Shown here piece by piece: positions 20,122 through 29,309 of a stretch of 64,000 nt of DNA; within the stretch, counting starts at the first letter, position 1, and every line of letters begins with the position of its first letter. The DNA lies in contig NZ_JACRAH010000009.1 in NCBI RefSeq assembly GCF_016234775.1, positions 62,001 through 126,000 of the forward strand, read 5' to 3'. Source of the DNA: Aquabacterium sp. (GTDB lineage Bacteria; Pseudomonadota; Gammaproteobacteria; Burkholderiales; Burkholderiaceae_C). Below the pieces are notes generated by a model that did no database searches, had not been told where the DNA came from, and worked only from the letters and a program-made list of their open reading frames with translations. A program made the translations under genes and the position numbers.

Positions 20122-20568
20122 TCATGGGTGCATGGGCGTGAAGCGCGCCTGTTGCGCAGGCTGCCCCGCCATCGTCACGCTCACGATGGCCTTGAGGTCT
20201 GGTGTGGAGGCATAAGTGGCCTGTGCGCTCAGCTTGTTGTCGCCATCGGGCTTGAGTGCAACGCTGACCTTGGTCTTGCCAGACAGGATGGTGATGGTGC
20301 CGCTGGCGCCCGCCGTGGTTTGCGGCTTGCCGGCGTGGTCCGTCACGTACACGGCGATGGCCTTGTCCCTCGCTTCGAGAGGCGTCTTGACCAGCACCAG
20401 TTCCAGGTGCACAGGGCCGGCCATGCGCAGTTGGCCACCATGCGGTGCTTTTACCGTATCGAGGTAGGCGTCGTCATGGGCCCATGCAGGTGCTGATGCC
20501 AGCATGCCAACCAGTGATGCAGTGAGGGCTTGCAGGATGTGGCGGCGGTGCATGAAGGTGCGGGTCAT
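20122..20568 (-). CDS. Periplasmic protein of metal efflux operon
   Basis: A 148-residue exported protein. It has a signal peptide (cleavage near AWA-H, about residue 30), then a beta-rich domain that opens HDDAYLDTVKAPHGGQ and continues with VHLELVLVKTPLEARDKAIAVYVTDHAG. The N-terminal His residues could bind metal. It is the last gene of the RND operon, 26 bp after the pump gene, and is preceded by a purine-rich GGAGAAAC site. I do not know a named family, but similar small periplasmic proteins accompany heavy-metal CBA pumps. Confidence 0.75.
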   Translation of the reverse strand: MTRTFMHRRHILQALTASLVGMLASAPAWAHDDAYLDTVKAPHGGQLRMAGPVHLELVLVKTPLEARDKAIAVYVTDHAGKPQTTAGASGTITILSGKTKVSVALKPDGDNKLSAQATYASTPDLKAIVSVTMAGQPAQQARFTPMHP

Positions 20569-20594
20569 GTGTTTCTCCTTGGATGGATCGGGGC

Positions 20595-23500
20595 TCAGAA
20601 ACTCGGCGTGGTGGATGAGGTCGATGGCGTGGCCGAGGCAGCCTGCGTAGCCTCGGCTTCGGCCTGAAGCCGCGCCAGTGGCGCCTTACCCCACAGCCAG
20701 AACATCACCGGCGTCAACAGGGTGTCGAGCAGCGTGGCGCTGATCAGCCCGCCGAAGATGACGACAGCCACCGGATGCAGCACCTCCTTGCCCGGCGCGG
20801 ATGCCGACATGAGCAAGGGCAGCAGCGCGAAGACGGCCACCAGCGCGGTCATCAGCACGGGCGTGAGGCGCTCCAGCGAGCCGCGCACGATCATGCTCTG
20901 GCTGAAGGTCTCGCCCTCATGCAGGCACAGGTTGATGTAGTGGCTGATCTTGAGGATGCCGTTGCGGGTGGCGATGCCCGTGAGCGTGATGAAACCCACC
21001 AGGGCCGCGATCGACAAGGGCTGCCCTGACCACCACAAGGCCGCCACACTGCCCACCAGCGCCAGTGGGATGTTGCACATGATGATGGCGCTCAGCACGG
21101 CCGATCGATAGCGGCTGTACAGCACCATGAAGATCAGCAGCATCGAGATGGCACTCAGCCAGGCCATGCGTTGTGCGGCTTGTTCCTGTGCCTGGAACTG
21201 GCCTTCCAGTGCGGTGAAATAGCCTTGCGGCAACGCTTGAGCAGTCAACGCGGCACGGATGTCCTTGATCACGGCGGCCTGGTCGCGGCCTGCCGTGTTG
21301 GCCGAGATCACGATGCGCCGGCGGGCGTTCTCGCGACTGATCTGGTTGGGGCCGTCGCCATCTTCGATGCGCGCGAGTTGCGACAGGGGCACCCGGCCGT
21401 TGGGTGTTTCAATCAGCACGGATGCCAGTTGGGTCGCCTGGCGCTGCGCTTCAGGCAGGCGCATGACCATGTCGAAGCGTCGGTGGCCTTCCAGCACCTG
21501 GCCCAACTTTTCGCCTTCGATCAGCTCCTGCAGGGCGCGCAGGACCTGGCCAGGTGGCACACCCAGGCGTGAAGCGGCTTCGTAGTCCAGGTGGATCTTG
21601 AGTTGCGGGATGAGCACCTGCTTTTCGATCTGCAGATCGGTCAGGCCCGGAACGGCTTTCAAGCGGCCTTGCAGATCGGAGGCCAGGCCACGCAGGGTAT
21701 CCAGATCATCCCCATAGATCTTCAGGGCGATCTGGGCACGCACCCCAGACAGCAAATGATCAAGCCGATGGGAGATGGGTTGCCCGATGCTGATCACTGC
21801 AGGCAACACAGCCAGGCGCTCACGCAGGTCACCCAGGACCTGGTCGCGTGAACGATCGGAGGCGCGCAGGTCCACATCGATCTCGGAGGCATGCACACCT
21901 TCGGCGTGTTCGTCCAGTTCGGCCCGCCCGGTGCGTCGCCCGACCTGGGTCACCTCTGGCACGCTGGCGATCAGTTGCTCGGCCAGGCGCCCGATGCGAT
22001 CGGACTCGGCCAGTGAGGTGCCCGGGTTGAGTTGCAGGCTCAGCGTCAAGGTGCCTTCGTTGAAGGGGGGCAGGAAGGCGCGGGGCATCCAGGCCAGTGA
22101 GGCGGCAGCCACGACGGTAGCGAGTGCCGCGAGGGCCAGCAGGGCGCGGCCGTGCTGGAAGGACCAGTTCAGCAAGCGGGTGTCGAGTCGTTTGAGATGG
22201 CGGACCACGGGCGTGTCCCGATGCTGGGAGGGCATGCGCTGTATCAGTCCGGGCAGCAGGTAGTGGGCCAGCACGGGCGTCACGGTGATCGACACAATCA
22301 TGCTGGCCAGGATGGACACGATGTAAGCCAGGCCCAATGGCGTGAACAGGCGCCCCTCGATGCCGGGCAGCGCGAACAGCGGCACAAACACCAGCACGAT
22401 GATGAAGGTGGCGTACACGATGGCCGAGCGCACCTCCAGGGTGGCGGCGGCGATCACTTCGATGACGGGCTTGGGCGCCGCCAGCAGGCGATTGAGTTGC
22501 AGTCGCCGCAGCACGTTCTCCACGCCCACCACGGCGTCGTCCACCAGTTCGCCAATGGCAATGGCCAGGCCGCCCAGTGTCATGGTGTTGATGGACAGGC
22601 CCATGTAGTGAAATACCAGCGCCGTTGCCAGCAAGGACAAGGGGATGGCCGTCAAGGAGATGAGCGTGGTGCGCACATTGAGCAGGAAGAGGAAGAGCAC
22701 CACGGCCACGAGCACGGCGCCATCACGCAAGGCCTCTTCGACATTGCGCACGGAGTGTTCGATGAAGTCGGCCTGCCTGAACAGGAATTGGGGCGAGGCC
22801 ATGCCGCCAGGGCGTGAGCGGGCCAGTTCGGCCACGGCCTGCTCGACTGCGCGGGTGACCTTGACGCTGTCCGTGCCCGGTTGCTTTTGCACCGACAGGA
22901 TCACGGCTGGTTTGGCCTGGTAGCTGGCGTCACCCCGTTTGTTGGCGGGTGCCAGGCTGACCTGCGCGACCTGCATGAGCGGTATGGGCTGACCATGCAC
23001 CGTGCCCACCACCACCTGCTTGAGGTCATCGATGCGGTTGGTGCGGCCTATCTGGCGCACCAGGTATTCGCGGCCATTAGCTTGCAGGAAGCCGCCGCTG
23101 GTGTTGCTGCCGAAGTCCCTCAGAGCCCGTGCCACCTGCTCGCGTTCGATGCCCAGTGCCTGCAGGCGCTCGGGCTGGATCTCGATGCGGTATTGGCTGA
23201 CTTCGCCACCGATCGGGATCACCTGGGCGATGCCGGGTATCGTCAACAAGCGTGGGCGCATGACCCAGTCCGCATAGTCGCGCACTTGCATGGGGCTGAC
23301 CTTGGCGGGATCGGCTGGCAGCGCGATCAGCAGGATCTCGCCCATGATGGACGAGATGGGGCCCAGTTGCGGTGTGATGCCTGCCGGCAGTTGTTCGCGC
23401 ACCAGGCTCAGCCGTTCGTTGACCTGCTGGCGGTTGAGGTGGATGTCGCTGCCCCAGTCGAACTCGACGTTGATGACGGACAGGCCGATGCCGGAGACCG

Positions 23501-23750
23501 AGCGCACCCGGCTCACACCGGGCATGCCGTTCAGGCTGGATTCAATCGGGATGCTGATCTGCTGTTCGACTTCTTCGGGCGCCATGCCGCCGGCCTCCGT
23601 CATCAAGGTGACGGTGGGCTTGTTCAGGTCCGGAAAGACGTCGATGGGCATCTGGCGCACGGTGAAGGCGCCATAAAGCACCAGCAGCGCGGCCACCGCC
23701 AGCACGATCAGTCGCTGGCGCAGGCTGGTATGGATGAGGGCGTCAAACAT
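20595..23750 (-). CDS. Heavy-metal efflux RND pump (CzcA/CusA family)
   Basis: A 1051-residue inner-membrane proton-driven pump with the full 12-helix RND plan and two large periplasmic loops. The transmembrane-4 motif reads AIGELVDDAVVGVENVLRR, with the paired Asp used for proton relay. This places it in the heavy-metal RND family, but not with the classic Zn/Co (DGAVV) or Cu/Ag (DAAIVM) signatures, so substrate is uncertain. It closes with a Ser/Thr-rich tail. It sits third from the end of a six-gene operon and overlaps no neighbour. The CueR-like promoter of the operon points to copper or silver. Confidence 0.92.
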   Translation of the reverse strand: MFDALIHTSLRQRLIVLAVAALLVLYGAFTVRQMPIDVFPDLNKPTVTLMTEAGGMAPEEVEQQISIPIESSLNGMPGVSRVRSVSGIGLSVINVEFDWGSDIHLNRQQVNERLSLVREQLPAGITPQLGPISSIMGEILLIALPADPAKVSPMQVRDYADWVMRPRLLTIPGIAQVIPIGGEVSQYRIEIQPERLQALGIEREQVARALRDFGSNTSGGFLQANGREYLVRQIGRTNRIDDLKQVVVGTVHGQPIPLMQVAQVSLAPANKRGDASYQAKPAVILSVQKQPGTDSVKVTRAVEQAVAELARSRPGGMASPQFLFRQADFIEHSVRNVEEALRDGAVLVAVVLFLFLLNVRTTLISLTAIPLSLLATALVFHYMGLSINTMTLGGLAIAIGELVDDAVVGVENVLRRLQLNRLLAAPKPVIEVIAAATLEVRSAIVYATFIIVLVFVPLFALPGIEGRLFTPLGLAYIVSILASMIVSITVTPVLAHYLLPGLIQRMPSQHRDTPVVRHLKRLDTRLLNWSFQHGRALLALAALATVVAAASLAWMPRAFLPPFNEGTLTLSLQLNPGTSLAESDRIGRLAEQLIASVPEVTQVGRRTGRAELDEHAEGVHASEIDVDLRASDRSRDQVLGDLRERLAVLPAVISIGQPISHRLDHLLSGVRAQIALKIYGDDLDTLRGLASDLQGRLKAVPGLTDLQIEKQVLIPQLKIHLDYEAASRLGVPPGQVLRALQELIEGEKLGQVLEGHRRFDMVMRLPEAQRQATQLASVLIETPNGRVPLSQLARIEDGDGPNQISRENARRRIVISANTAGRDQAAVIKDIRAALTAQALPQGYFTALEGQFQAQEQAAQRMAWLSAISMLLIFMVLYSRYRSAVLSAIIMCNIPLALVGSVAALWWSGQPLSIAALVGFITLTGIATRNGILKISHYINLCLHEGETFSQSMIVRGSLERLTPVLMTALVAVFALLPLLMSASAPGKEVLHPVAVVIFGGLISATLLDTLLTPVMFWLWGKAPLARLQAEAEATQAASATPSTSSTTPSF

Positions 23751-23767
23751 GGTTCATCCTTGTGGGC

Positions 23768-24892
23768 TCAGCGCACCTGGCTCAGCAGGTTGGCGCCTTC
23801 GGTGACCACGCGGTCGCCTGCCTGGAGGCCCTTGAGCACGATCACGGTGCTGTCGCTCAAAGGCATGGTGCTGACGATGTGCGGCGTGAAGCGCTCGGCT
23901 TGTTCGTGCAGCCAGACCATGGTGTCGCCACTGGGCAGGCGCTGCAGGGCAGCGCGTGGCACGGCCATGCCGCGTACCGTCCGTGCGGTTTGCGCGGTGA
24001 TCTTGAGTGTCTGGCCGATGGCCAGTGGCGCCTGAGCCCGCACGACACGAAACAGCACGGGCATGGCCTGGTCGCGCAGTTGCCTGCCCGCGCCCGCAAA
24101 GCGCAAGGTGACGGTGCCCGTCGGGGTGCTGGCGCTGGCATCTGTCAGGCCATCGAGTTGACTGGCGTCATAGGCCAGGGCTTCGACCATCAATCGGCTC
24201 GGATCCATGATTTCGAACACCACGTCGTGCGCTTCGATGACCTGGCCCAAGCTGGCGCTGCTGCTGGCGATGACGCCGCTCGCCGGAGCCAGTAAAGGCT
24301 CAGGCGCGGTGAGGCTGCCGCGAATGGCATCACGCCGTCTTTTCAGGGCATCGCGCTCGATGCGGGCGGTCTCGATGTCTTTCTGGGCGATGGCACCTTC
24401 GAGTTGGGCATAGCGCGTCAACTTGCGTTCGGCCACGGCGTACTGCGCGTCAAGATCGGCCAGGGTGGCTTGCTGGTTGCCGCGTTCCAGGCTGCTGGCG
24501 GCGGGATGCAGGTAGGCCAGCACCTGGCCTTTGTTCACGCGCTGGCCCAGCACAGGCAGGCCTTGCGGGCCGGCTTCGATGCGGCCGGTCTGGGTGGTCT
24601 GCACGCGCCCACCGGCATTGGGGTCGGGCAGCACCTTGCCGTTGAGTTCGATGGCTTGCGCATGGTCCTGGGCGAGGGCGCGGATCGTGCGCAAGCCCAG
24701 CCTGTATTGGGCGGGTTTGGGGGCCCAGATGCTGCCATCGGGCAAGCGCTGCGGGGATGCGGTTTGCCCGGTCGCTACTGCGGGCGCGGCAGGGGCGTGG
24801 TCGCCATGGTCTTCACCGCCGTGGGCCCAGACAGCTTGCGTGAACAGCAGGGCCGTCAGCCCGTGCAGGATGGTCATCAGTGGGGATTTCAT
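23768..24892 (-). CDS. RND periplasmic adaptor (CzcB/CusB type)
   Basis: A 374-residue membrane-fusion protein linking pump and outer-membrane channel. It has a signal peptide, a His/Asp-rich start of the mature protein (HGGEDHGDH, a likely metal-binding tail), lipoyl-like half motifs (GRIEAGPQGLPVLGQRVNKGQVLAYL and EPLLAPASGVIASSSASLGQVI) around a helical hairpin, and a beta-barrel domain. ATG 24892 overlaps the stop of the upstream gene (ATGA) and removes 14 unlikely residues found in a longer frame. Confidence 0.9.
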   Translation of the reverse strand: MKSPLMTILHGLTALLFTQAVWAHGGEDHGDHAPAAPAVATGQTASPQRLPDGSIWAPKPAQYRLGLRTIRALAQDHAQAIELNGKVLPDPNAGGRVQTTQTGRIEAGPQGLPVLGQRVNKGQVLAYLHPAASSLERGNQQATLADLDAQYAVAERKLTRYAQLEGAIAQKDIETARIERDALKRRRDAIRGSLTAPEPLLAPASGVIASSSASLGQVIEAHDVVFEIMDPSRLMVEALAYDASQLDGLTDASASTPTGTVTLRFAGAGRQLRDQAMPVLFRVVRAQAPLAIGQTLKITAQTARTVRGMAVPRAALQRLPSGDTMVWLHEQAERFTPHIVSTMPLSDSTVIVLKGLQAGDRVVTEGANLLSQVR

Positions 24893-25467
24893 GCGGGCTC
24901 CTTGCGCGCGGTGGTGCGGCGCTGCAGCAGCCACGCCGAGGTGATCGTGATCAGCAGGGCGGCGGCGGTGAACCAGGGCCAGCGAGAGCCTGTGCTGGCG
25001 GTGTGATCGGGCTCGTGGTCTGACGGGGCTTCGACGTTCAGCGTGGCATCAAGCAGGTCAGCGGTGTCTCCGCTTTGAACGGTGATGGCCAAGGGGTAGT
25101 GGCCTGGTTTGGCCAAAGCCGGCGCAGGCAACGTGTACACGCCAGGCTCCATCGCCTTGGCCGTGCCTTTGAAGGCGCCGCTTTCGATCTCGATGCTGGC
25201 GCCCGCAACAGGGGCATTGGTGTCGGCACGGTCCAGGTACAGGGTGAGGGTGGGCGTGTCGCCGGTTTGCAGCACGGCAACCAGTTCGAAGCTGTCGGTC
25301 TGTGCGGTGGCGCGCGGTGCTTGTGGTGTGGGCGGGGTGACGGCGGCGGGCGTGGCCTCGCCGTGGTCTTCGCCGTCATGCGACCAGGCAGCATGCGGTG
25401 TCAGGGCCACGACGATGGCGGCAAGGGCAAGCGCCAACAAGGCGCGAGGGGGGCGGGGCGATGTCAT
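24889..25467 (-). CDS. His-rich periplasmic accessory protein, membrane-anchored
   Basis: A 192-residue protein with a signal peptide (cleavage near AWS-H), a mature start HDGEDHGEATP that mirrors the His/Asp tail of the adaptor, a beta-sandwich-like domain (about 60-150) and a C-terminal membrane helix (WFTAAALLITITSAWLL) followed by Arg/Lys. It is encoded between channel and adaptor and overlaps both neighbours by 4 bases, so it is very probably part of the same machine. Its job may be metal capture or delivery; no named family is claimed. Confidence 0.75.
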   Translation of the reverse strand: MTSPRPPRALLALALAAIVVALTPHAAWSHDGEDHGEATPAAVTPPTPQAPRATAQTDSFELVAVLQTGDTPTLTLYLDRADTNAPVAGASIEIESGAFKGTAKAMEPGVYTLPAPALAKPGHYPLAITVQSGDTADLLDATLNVEAPSDHEPDHTASTGSRWPWFTAAALLITITSAWLLQRRTTARKEPA

Positions 25468-26720
25468 GGCTGGGTCTCCTCGGGCAGCAGGCCCAGGGCT
25501 TGTCGGAGTCGGGAGATGGCGGCGTCGCGGGCCAACGTTTGCTGGATGAGGGCGGATTGCGCTTCGTGGTCGGCCAGGCGCGCGCGCAGCAAGGCGTTCA
25601 GGTCCTGTTCGCCCAGGCTGAAGGCCTTCTGGGCGAGTTGCAGGTTGTCGGCGGTGAGCTGGCTGCGCTCTTGCGCCAGCGTCAGTTGCTGCGCGGCCAT
25701 GTCGAGCTCGCTTCGGGCTTGCGCGATACCTCGGTCGATGTGCTCACGTGCGCGGGCCAGCGCCATCTCGGCTTGCGTCAGCTCGGCGCGGGCGAGTGCG
25801 CTGTCTTGTCGCACGCGTGGGCCGGACGACAAAGGCAGGGTCAGCTTGACGCCGATGGCCTGGTCGTATGGGTTCAAGGCGTCACTGCGTTGCTGGGTCC
25901 AGCGCACGGCCAGTTCGGGTGGGGCGCGGTCACTGGCATCCTGTAGGGCCAACTTGTCACTGGCGAGCGCTGTCGTGGCTTGCAAGGCTTGCCATTGAGG
26001 GTGATCGAGATCGGCTGAGGTGCCCGTGGCAGGGATGGTTTCGGGCGGCAGCTTGGCGGGCGGTTCTGCGCCAGTCAGATTCGCATAGGCTTGTTCGGAC
26101 TGGCGCGCCTTCTGGCCCGCTTCCATCAGTTCGGCCTGGGCCGACAGCGCTTCGGTGCGCGCGAGGTTGGCGTCGACGCGGGCCAGGTCGCCGTGCTGAT
26201 AGCGGCGCAGCACCTCTGCCTGCAGCGCTTGCGCGGTTTGCAGGCGCTGCTGCGCCAGGGTGTTGGCGGCGCGCGCTTGGGCCACCAGCCACCAGGCCTC
26301 GCGCAGTTCGCCGCTGAGTTGCAGTCGGCGCCAGTTCAAGCGGGCCTGTGATTCGGCGAGGGCATGCCGGGCGGTGTCGAGGCTGGCCTGGCGTTGCCCT
26401 GGCAGCCACAACGGTGCGCCAAGCTCCACCTCCCACTCGCGCCTGCCGAGATTCTGGTTCAGGCGGTCACTGAGGTGATGGAGTGACACGGCCGCTGGCG
26501 CCGGGGTGAGGCCCTGCGCCACCTGCACGCCTGCTTCGGCGGCGGCTTGGCGAAGGCGCAGTTGGGCGGTTTCGGGGTCGCGCGCGGTGGCGGCCTGCAG
26601 GGCGCCGGCCAGATCCGTGGCTGGTGGGTCGAGGGCGGCCTGGGCAGGGCCGCTCCACAGCGTGAGGAGGTAGGCGGGCACGCAAGCCAGCGCGCGCAAT
26701 TGCAATTGCAATGTGCTCAT
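25464..26720 (-). CDS. TolC family outer-membrane channel (CzcC type)
   Basis: A 418-residue outer-membrane efflux protein. It has a signal peptide (cleavage near AQA-A), then the two OEP repeats with long alternating heptad-like helices rich in Ala, Gln, Arg and Leu. The pattern LAESQARLNWRRLQLSGELREAWW marks the periplasmic helices. Length matches CzcC/CusC relatives. Its stop overlaps the His-rich accessory gene. It would complete a CBA-type tripartite pump with the genes downstream. Confidence 0.9.
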   Translation of the reverse strand: MSTLQLQLRALACVPAYLLTLWSGPAQAALDPPATDLAGALQAATARDPETAQLRLRQAAAEAGVQVAQGLTPAPAAVSLHHLSDRLNQNLGRREWEVELGAPLWLPGQRQASLDTARHALAESQARLNWRRLQLSGELREAWWLVAQARAANTLAQQRLQTAQALQAEVLRRYQHGDLARVDANLARTEALSAQAELMEAGQKARQSEQAYANLTGAEPPAKLPPETIPATGTSADLDHPQWQALQATTALASDKLALQDASDRAPPELAVRWTQQRSDALNPYDQAIGVKLTLPLSSGPRVRQDSALARAELTQAEMALARAREHIDRGIAQARSELDMAAQQLTLAQERSQLTADNLQLAQKAFSLGEQDLNALLRARLADHEAQSALIQQTLARDAAISRLRQALGLLPEETQP

Positions 26721-26874
26721 GGCGGAAAGACGTCAAGAGAAGGGGCCTGTGGCCAGGGTGGCCTGAGAGGCCACGGCGAATGGCCCCGGTCGTGGCGAAG
26801 TGCCACGAGGAGCCATGCAAAAGCGACCGCCAGCCTGGGCGTGCAAGCCCGGGCCGGTCAGTCGCCAGGTGAGG

Positions 26875-27333
26875 TCATAGGGTCAGTCGCAGCAGGCGAA
26901 TGACCAATGGCGGCCCTTGGGCTTGCGGGCCCTCCATCCAGCGCGTGGTGGGAGGGAGGGCAGGGGTGGGCGGCAACAAGGGGCCGCTCAAGGCGATCAG
27001 CGTGGGGCTGAAATCCCGCTCATCTGCGCCCTTGTGGTGGGGCAGGGTAAGGCTTTGATCCTTGCAGAACTTGTGACACAGGACATGTTCGTCTGCCTTG
27101 TGATGGGCCGCTTGGGCTTGTTCATCGGCATGCGCATGCATGGTCGATGGGGCATGAGCGTGTTCGTGCTCGGCGGACGGCTCGTCGTGGTGATGGTGCG
27201 TGGCAGGCGCTTCTGGCGCCTGGTCCGCCAGCATGCAGGCGTTGACCGTTCCGCTCAGTACCCCGAACAACCACGCCAGCAGCACCAGGCCGCAGAGACG
27301 GCGCAAGGTGGTGGAGCTGGTGCGAAAGGGCAT
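26875..27333 (-). CDS. His-rich exported protein heading metal operon
   Basis: A 152-residue protein with one hydrophobic N-terminal segment (LCGLVLLAWLFGVLSGTV) and a strikingly His-rich centre: THHHHDEPSAEHEHAHAP followed by more His pairs, and a CHKFC pair near residue 100. It is the first gene behind the CueR-like promoter and lies 154 bp before the channel gene. It may act as a metal sponge or chaperone for copper-like ions. I chose ATG 27333; a longer frame would begin upstream of the predicted transcription start. Confidence 0.75.
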   Translation of the reverse strand: MPFRTSSTTLRRLCGLVLLAWLFGVLSGTVNACMLADQAPEAPATHHHHDEPSAEHEHAHAPSTMHAHADEQAQAAHHKADEHVLCHKFCKDQSLTLPHHKGADERDFSPTLIALSGPLLPPTPALPPTTRWMEGPQAQGPPLVIRLLRLTL

Positions 27334-27367
27334 GGCGGTACAGGATCTCAAAGATGTCTGATCTTGC

Positions 27368-27398
27368 ACTATGAACCTTGACATGGGGGCAAGGTCAA
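27368..27398 (-). promoter_or_regulatory. CueR/MerR-type promoter of metal operon
   Basis: On the minus strand there is -35 TTGACC (27393-27398), a 19-bp spacer and -10 CATAGT (27368-27373). The spacer holds the dyad ACCTTG-N9-CAAGGT (27375-27395). An over-long 19-bp spacer with a central dyad is the hallmark of promoters activated by MerR-family regulators, and this dyad resembles CueR sites of pseudomonads. No merR-type gene is in the window, so the regulator lies elsewhere. The His-rich gene starts about 28 bases past the predicted transcription start. Confidence 0.85.
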
Positions 27399-27490
27399 GT
27401 GATTTTTACCTGACGGGGCTGACGCTGCGCAAATCGTATATGAAGCGCAGAAGGTGCGCATCGCTGAAACGCTGCAAAATGGACATCACT

Positions 27491-28525
27491 ATGCACGCAA
27501 ATCAAACAATCGGGCGAGTCTGGGGGATGCGGGCCGCCGCCATGGCATGCGCCTGGCTGGTCGCCGCCTGTGCTTCGCCTCAGCAGGCCAGTGACCAGGC
27601 TGCTTCGTCTGCGCAGCCGCCCTTGGTGGGGCCCCCTGTGCCACCCCCTCCTGGCGCGCCGCCTACCCAGGCAGCGATGCAGCAGGCCCAGAAGGAGGCC
27701 CAGTCGGCGGTGGACGAGCTGGAAGATGGTCACGAGGACGACGCCCGCGTGATTTTGCGGCGTGCGTTGACGCTGGACCCGAACAACAAGCTGGCCTTGA
27801 GCCTGATGCGTCAGCTGACGACCGACCCCGTCATGTTGCTGGGCAAGGAGTCGTTCAGCTACACGGTCAAGGCGGGGGAGTCCCTGTCGCGCATTGCTGG
27901 GCATCTTCTCGGGGACATCTACCTGTTCTACGGGCTGGCCCGCTACAACGACATCAAGGTGCCCAAGCAGGTGGCTGGCGGGCAGGTGATCCGGGTGCCT
28001 GGCAAGGCGCCACCGGTGGAAGACCGTGAGCCCCCCAAACCCACCAAATCAAGTGGCAAGACCGGGGCCAAGGGCGGCGGCAAGAGTGAACCGCCTGCAC
28101 CACCTCCGGCCCCTGCACCTGCTGCGGTGAGCGCCCCCACGCCTGTGGCGCCGCCCGCCGCCGAGCCGTCGCCGGCACCTGCGCCCTCCGCACCGGCTCA
28201 GTCCACTGAACTGAGCCCAGGTGCCAAGGCCATGCAGGCGGCCCAGGCGGCCGAGCGGGCAGGCAATCTGGACAAGGCGCTGGCCGACTACCGCCTGGCC
28301 GCCTCGCTGGGGCAGTCTGGTTCGGCGAACAAGGCCGAGGCCGTGCGCAAGCAACTGGTTGATCGCCATGTTCAGAAAGCGCGCGCCGCCATGGCCCGGC
28401 AGGATCTGGATGGCGCCATTGCCAACTGGAACCGCGTGCTGGAGCTCGATCCTGGCAACGACATGGCCCGACTGGAAAAGCAGAAGGCCCTGACGCTCAA
28501 GGAGAAGGTCAAGGCCTTGAAGTGA
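27491..28525 (+). CDS. LysM and TPR domain lipoprotein
   Basis: A 344-residue lipoprotein with lipobox LVAAC near Cys27. It has an early TPR-like repeat (DARVILRRALTLDPNNKLAL), then a LysM peptidoglycan-binding domain (YTVKAGESLSRIAGHLLGDIYLFYGLARYN). A low-complexity linker of Pro/Ala/Lys follows, and two further TPR-like repeats lie near the C-terminus (LDGAIANWNRVLELDPGN). ATG 27491 is my choice; 27479 is also possible. Its 3' end overlaps the oppositely oriented TPR lipoprotein by 17 bases. The pair share domains and may be functionally linked. Confidence 0.82.
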   Translation: MHANQTIGRVWGMRAAAMACAWLVAACASPQQASDQAASSAQPPLVGPPVPPPPGAPPTQAAMQQAQKEAQSAVDELEDGHEDDARVILRRALTLDPNNKLALSLMRQLTTDPVMLLGKESFSYTVKAGESLSRIAGHLLGDIYLFYGLARYNDIKVPKQVAGGQVIRVPGKAPPVEDREPPKPTKSSGKTGAKGGGKSEPPAPPPAPAPAAVSAPTPVAPPAAEPSPAPAPSAPAQSTELSPGAKAMQAAQAAERAGNLDKALADYRLAASLGQSGSANKAEAVRKQLVDRHVQKARAAMARQDLDGAIANWNRVLELDPGNDMARLEKQKALTLKEKVKALK

Positions 28526-29309
28526 GTTGAGCCAGCTTGTGGCGCGCCTGGGTGTGCCCGGGCTCCAGCCGCAGGCACAGGCGCAGCGCTGCCAGTGCGG
28601 CGGGCTTGTCCTTGCTTTCCAGGGAGGCGGCCTGCCGGTAGTACACATCGGCCAGCAGCGAGCGGGTGGCGGCGTCCTTGGGATGGGCCGCCAGATCCTG
28701 TTTCAACAAGGCGATGGCGTCATCGAACTCGCCCTGGCCGGCCAGCAAGGCGGCGTGTTCCAGCGCATTGCGCTCGACTGACAAGGTCGTGTTGGCGGCT
28801 TGATGGCCATGTGTGCCCAGTGCGGTCTGCTTGCCGGATGTCGCTTTGGCCAGCGTCAGGCGCGAGTAGCGCCCCAGGTAGAGCTGTTTGTTGCGTTGTT
28901 GTTCGATGTCGCGCAGGGCCTGTGCTGCTGTGGTGTTGTCGGGCTGCAGGGCGAGGATGGCCAGATTGCGTTGAGTGGCCTCATCCAGCGCCCCGCGTTG
29001 TCGGGCCTGGCGTGCGGCGGGCAGCTGTTCATTCACTTTTTGCGTGATCTGCGCGCGGGTCTGCGCCAGTTGTTGGGCGTAGTTTGGCTTGTCCGGGCGC
29101 AGCACACTGAGGACCTCCCAGTTCACGGCAGCCTCGGCCAGATGCCCTTGCTGCATCTGGGCCTGCGCGTTGGCGAGGGTGGCCTGCTCGAAGGCCTCGG
29201 CTGCGGGCGAGAGGGCGCGGCCGCGTTCGCCAGAGGGCATGGCTGTACAGGCCGCAAGCAAGGCGCACATCAGTGCGATGCCCGGCGCGCGCGCGCGGTG
29301 TTGCATCAT
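28509..29309 (-). CDS. TPR-repeat lipoprotein
   Basis: A 266-residue lipoprotein with lipobox LLAAC (Cys about 21). TPR-like helices run along the whole length (for example LAEAAVNWEVLSVLRPDKPNY and ALAALRLCLRLEPGHTQA), and the middle is Gln/Arg-rich. It is translationally coupled to the polysaccharide deacetylase upstream by an ATGA overlap and lies in the same strand block as the Ser/Thr kinase. It resembles the C-terminal part of the LysM/TPR lipoprotein on the other strand. Confidence 0.75.
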   Translation of the reverse strand: MMQHRARAPGIALMCALLAACTAMPSGERGRALSPAAEAFEQATLANAQAQMQQGHLAEAAVNWEVLSVLRPDKPNYAQQLAQTRAQITQKVNEQLPAARQARQRGALDEATQRNLAILALQPDNTTAAQALRDIEQQRNKQLYLGRYSRLTLAKATSGKQTALGTHGHQAANTTLSVERNALEHAALLAGQGEFDDAIALLKQDLAAHPKDAATRSLLADVYYRQAASLESKDKPAALAALRLCLRLEPGHTQARHKLAQLTSRP

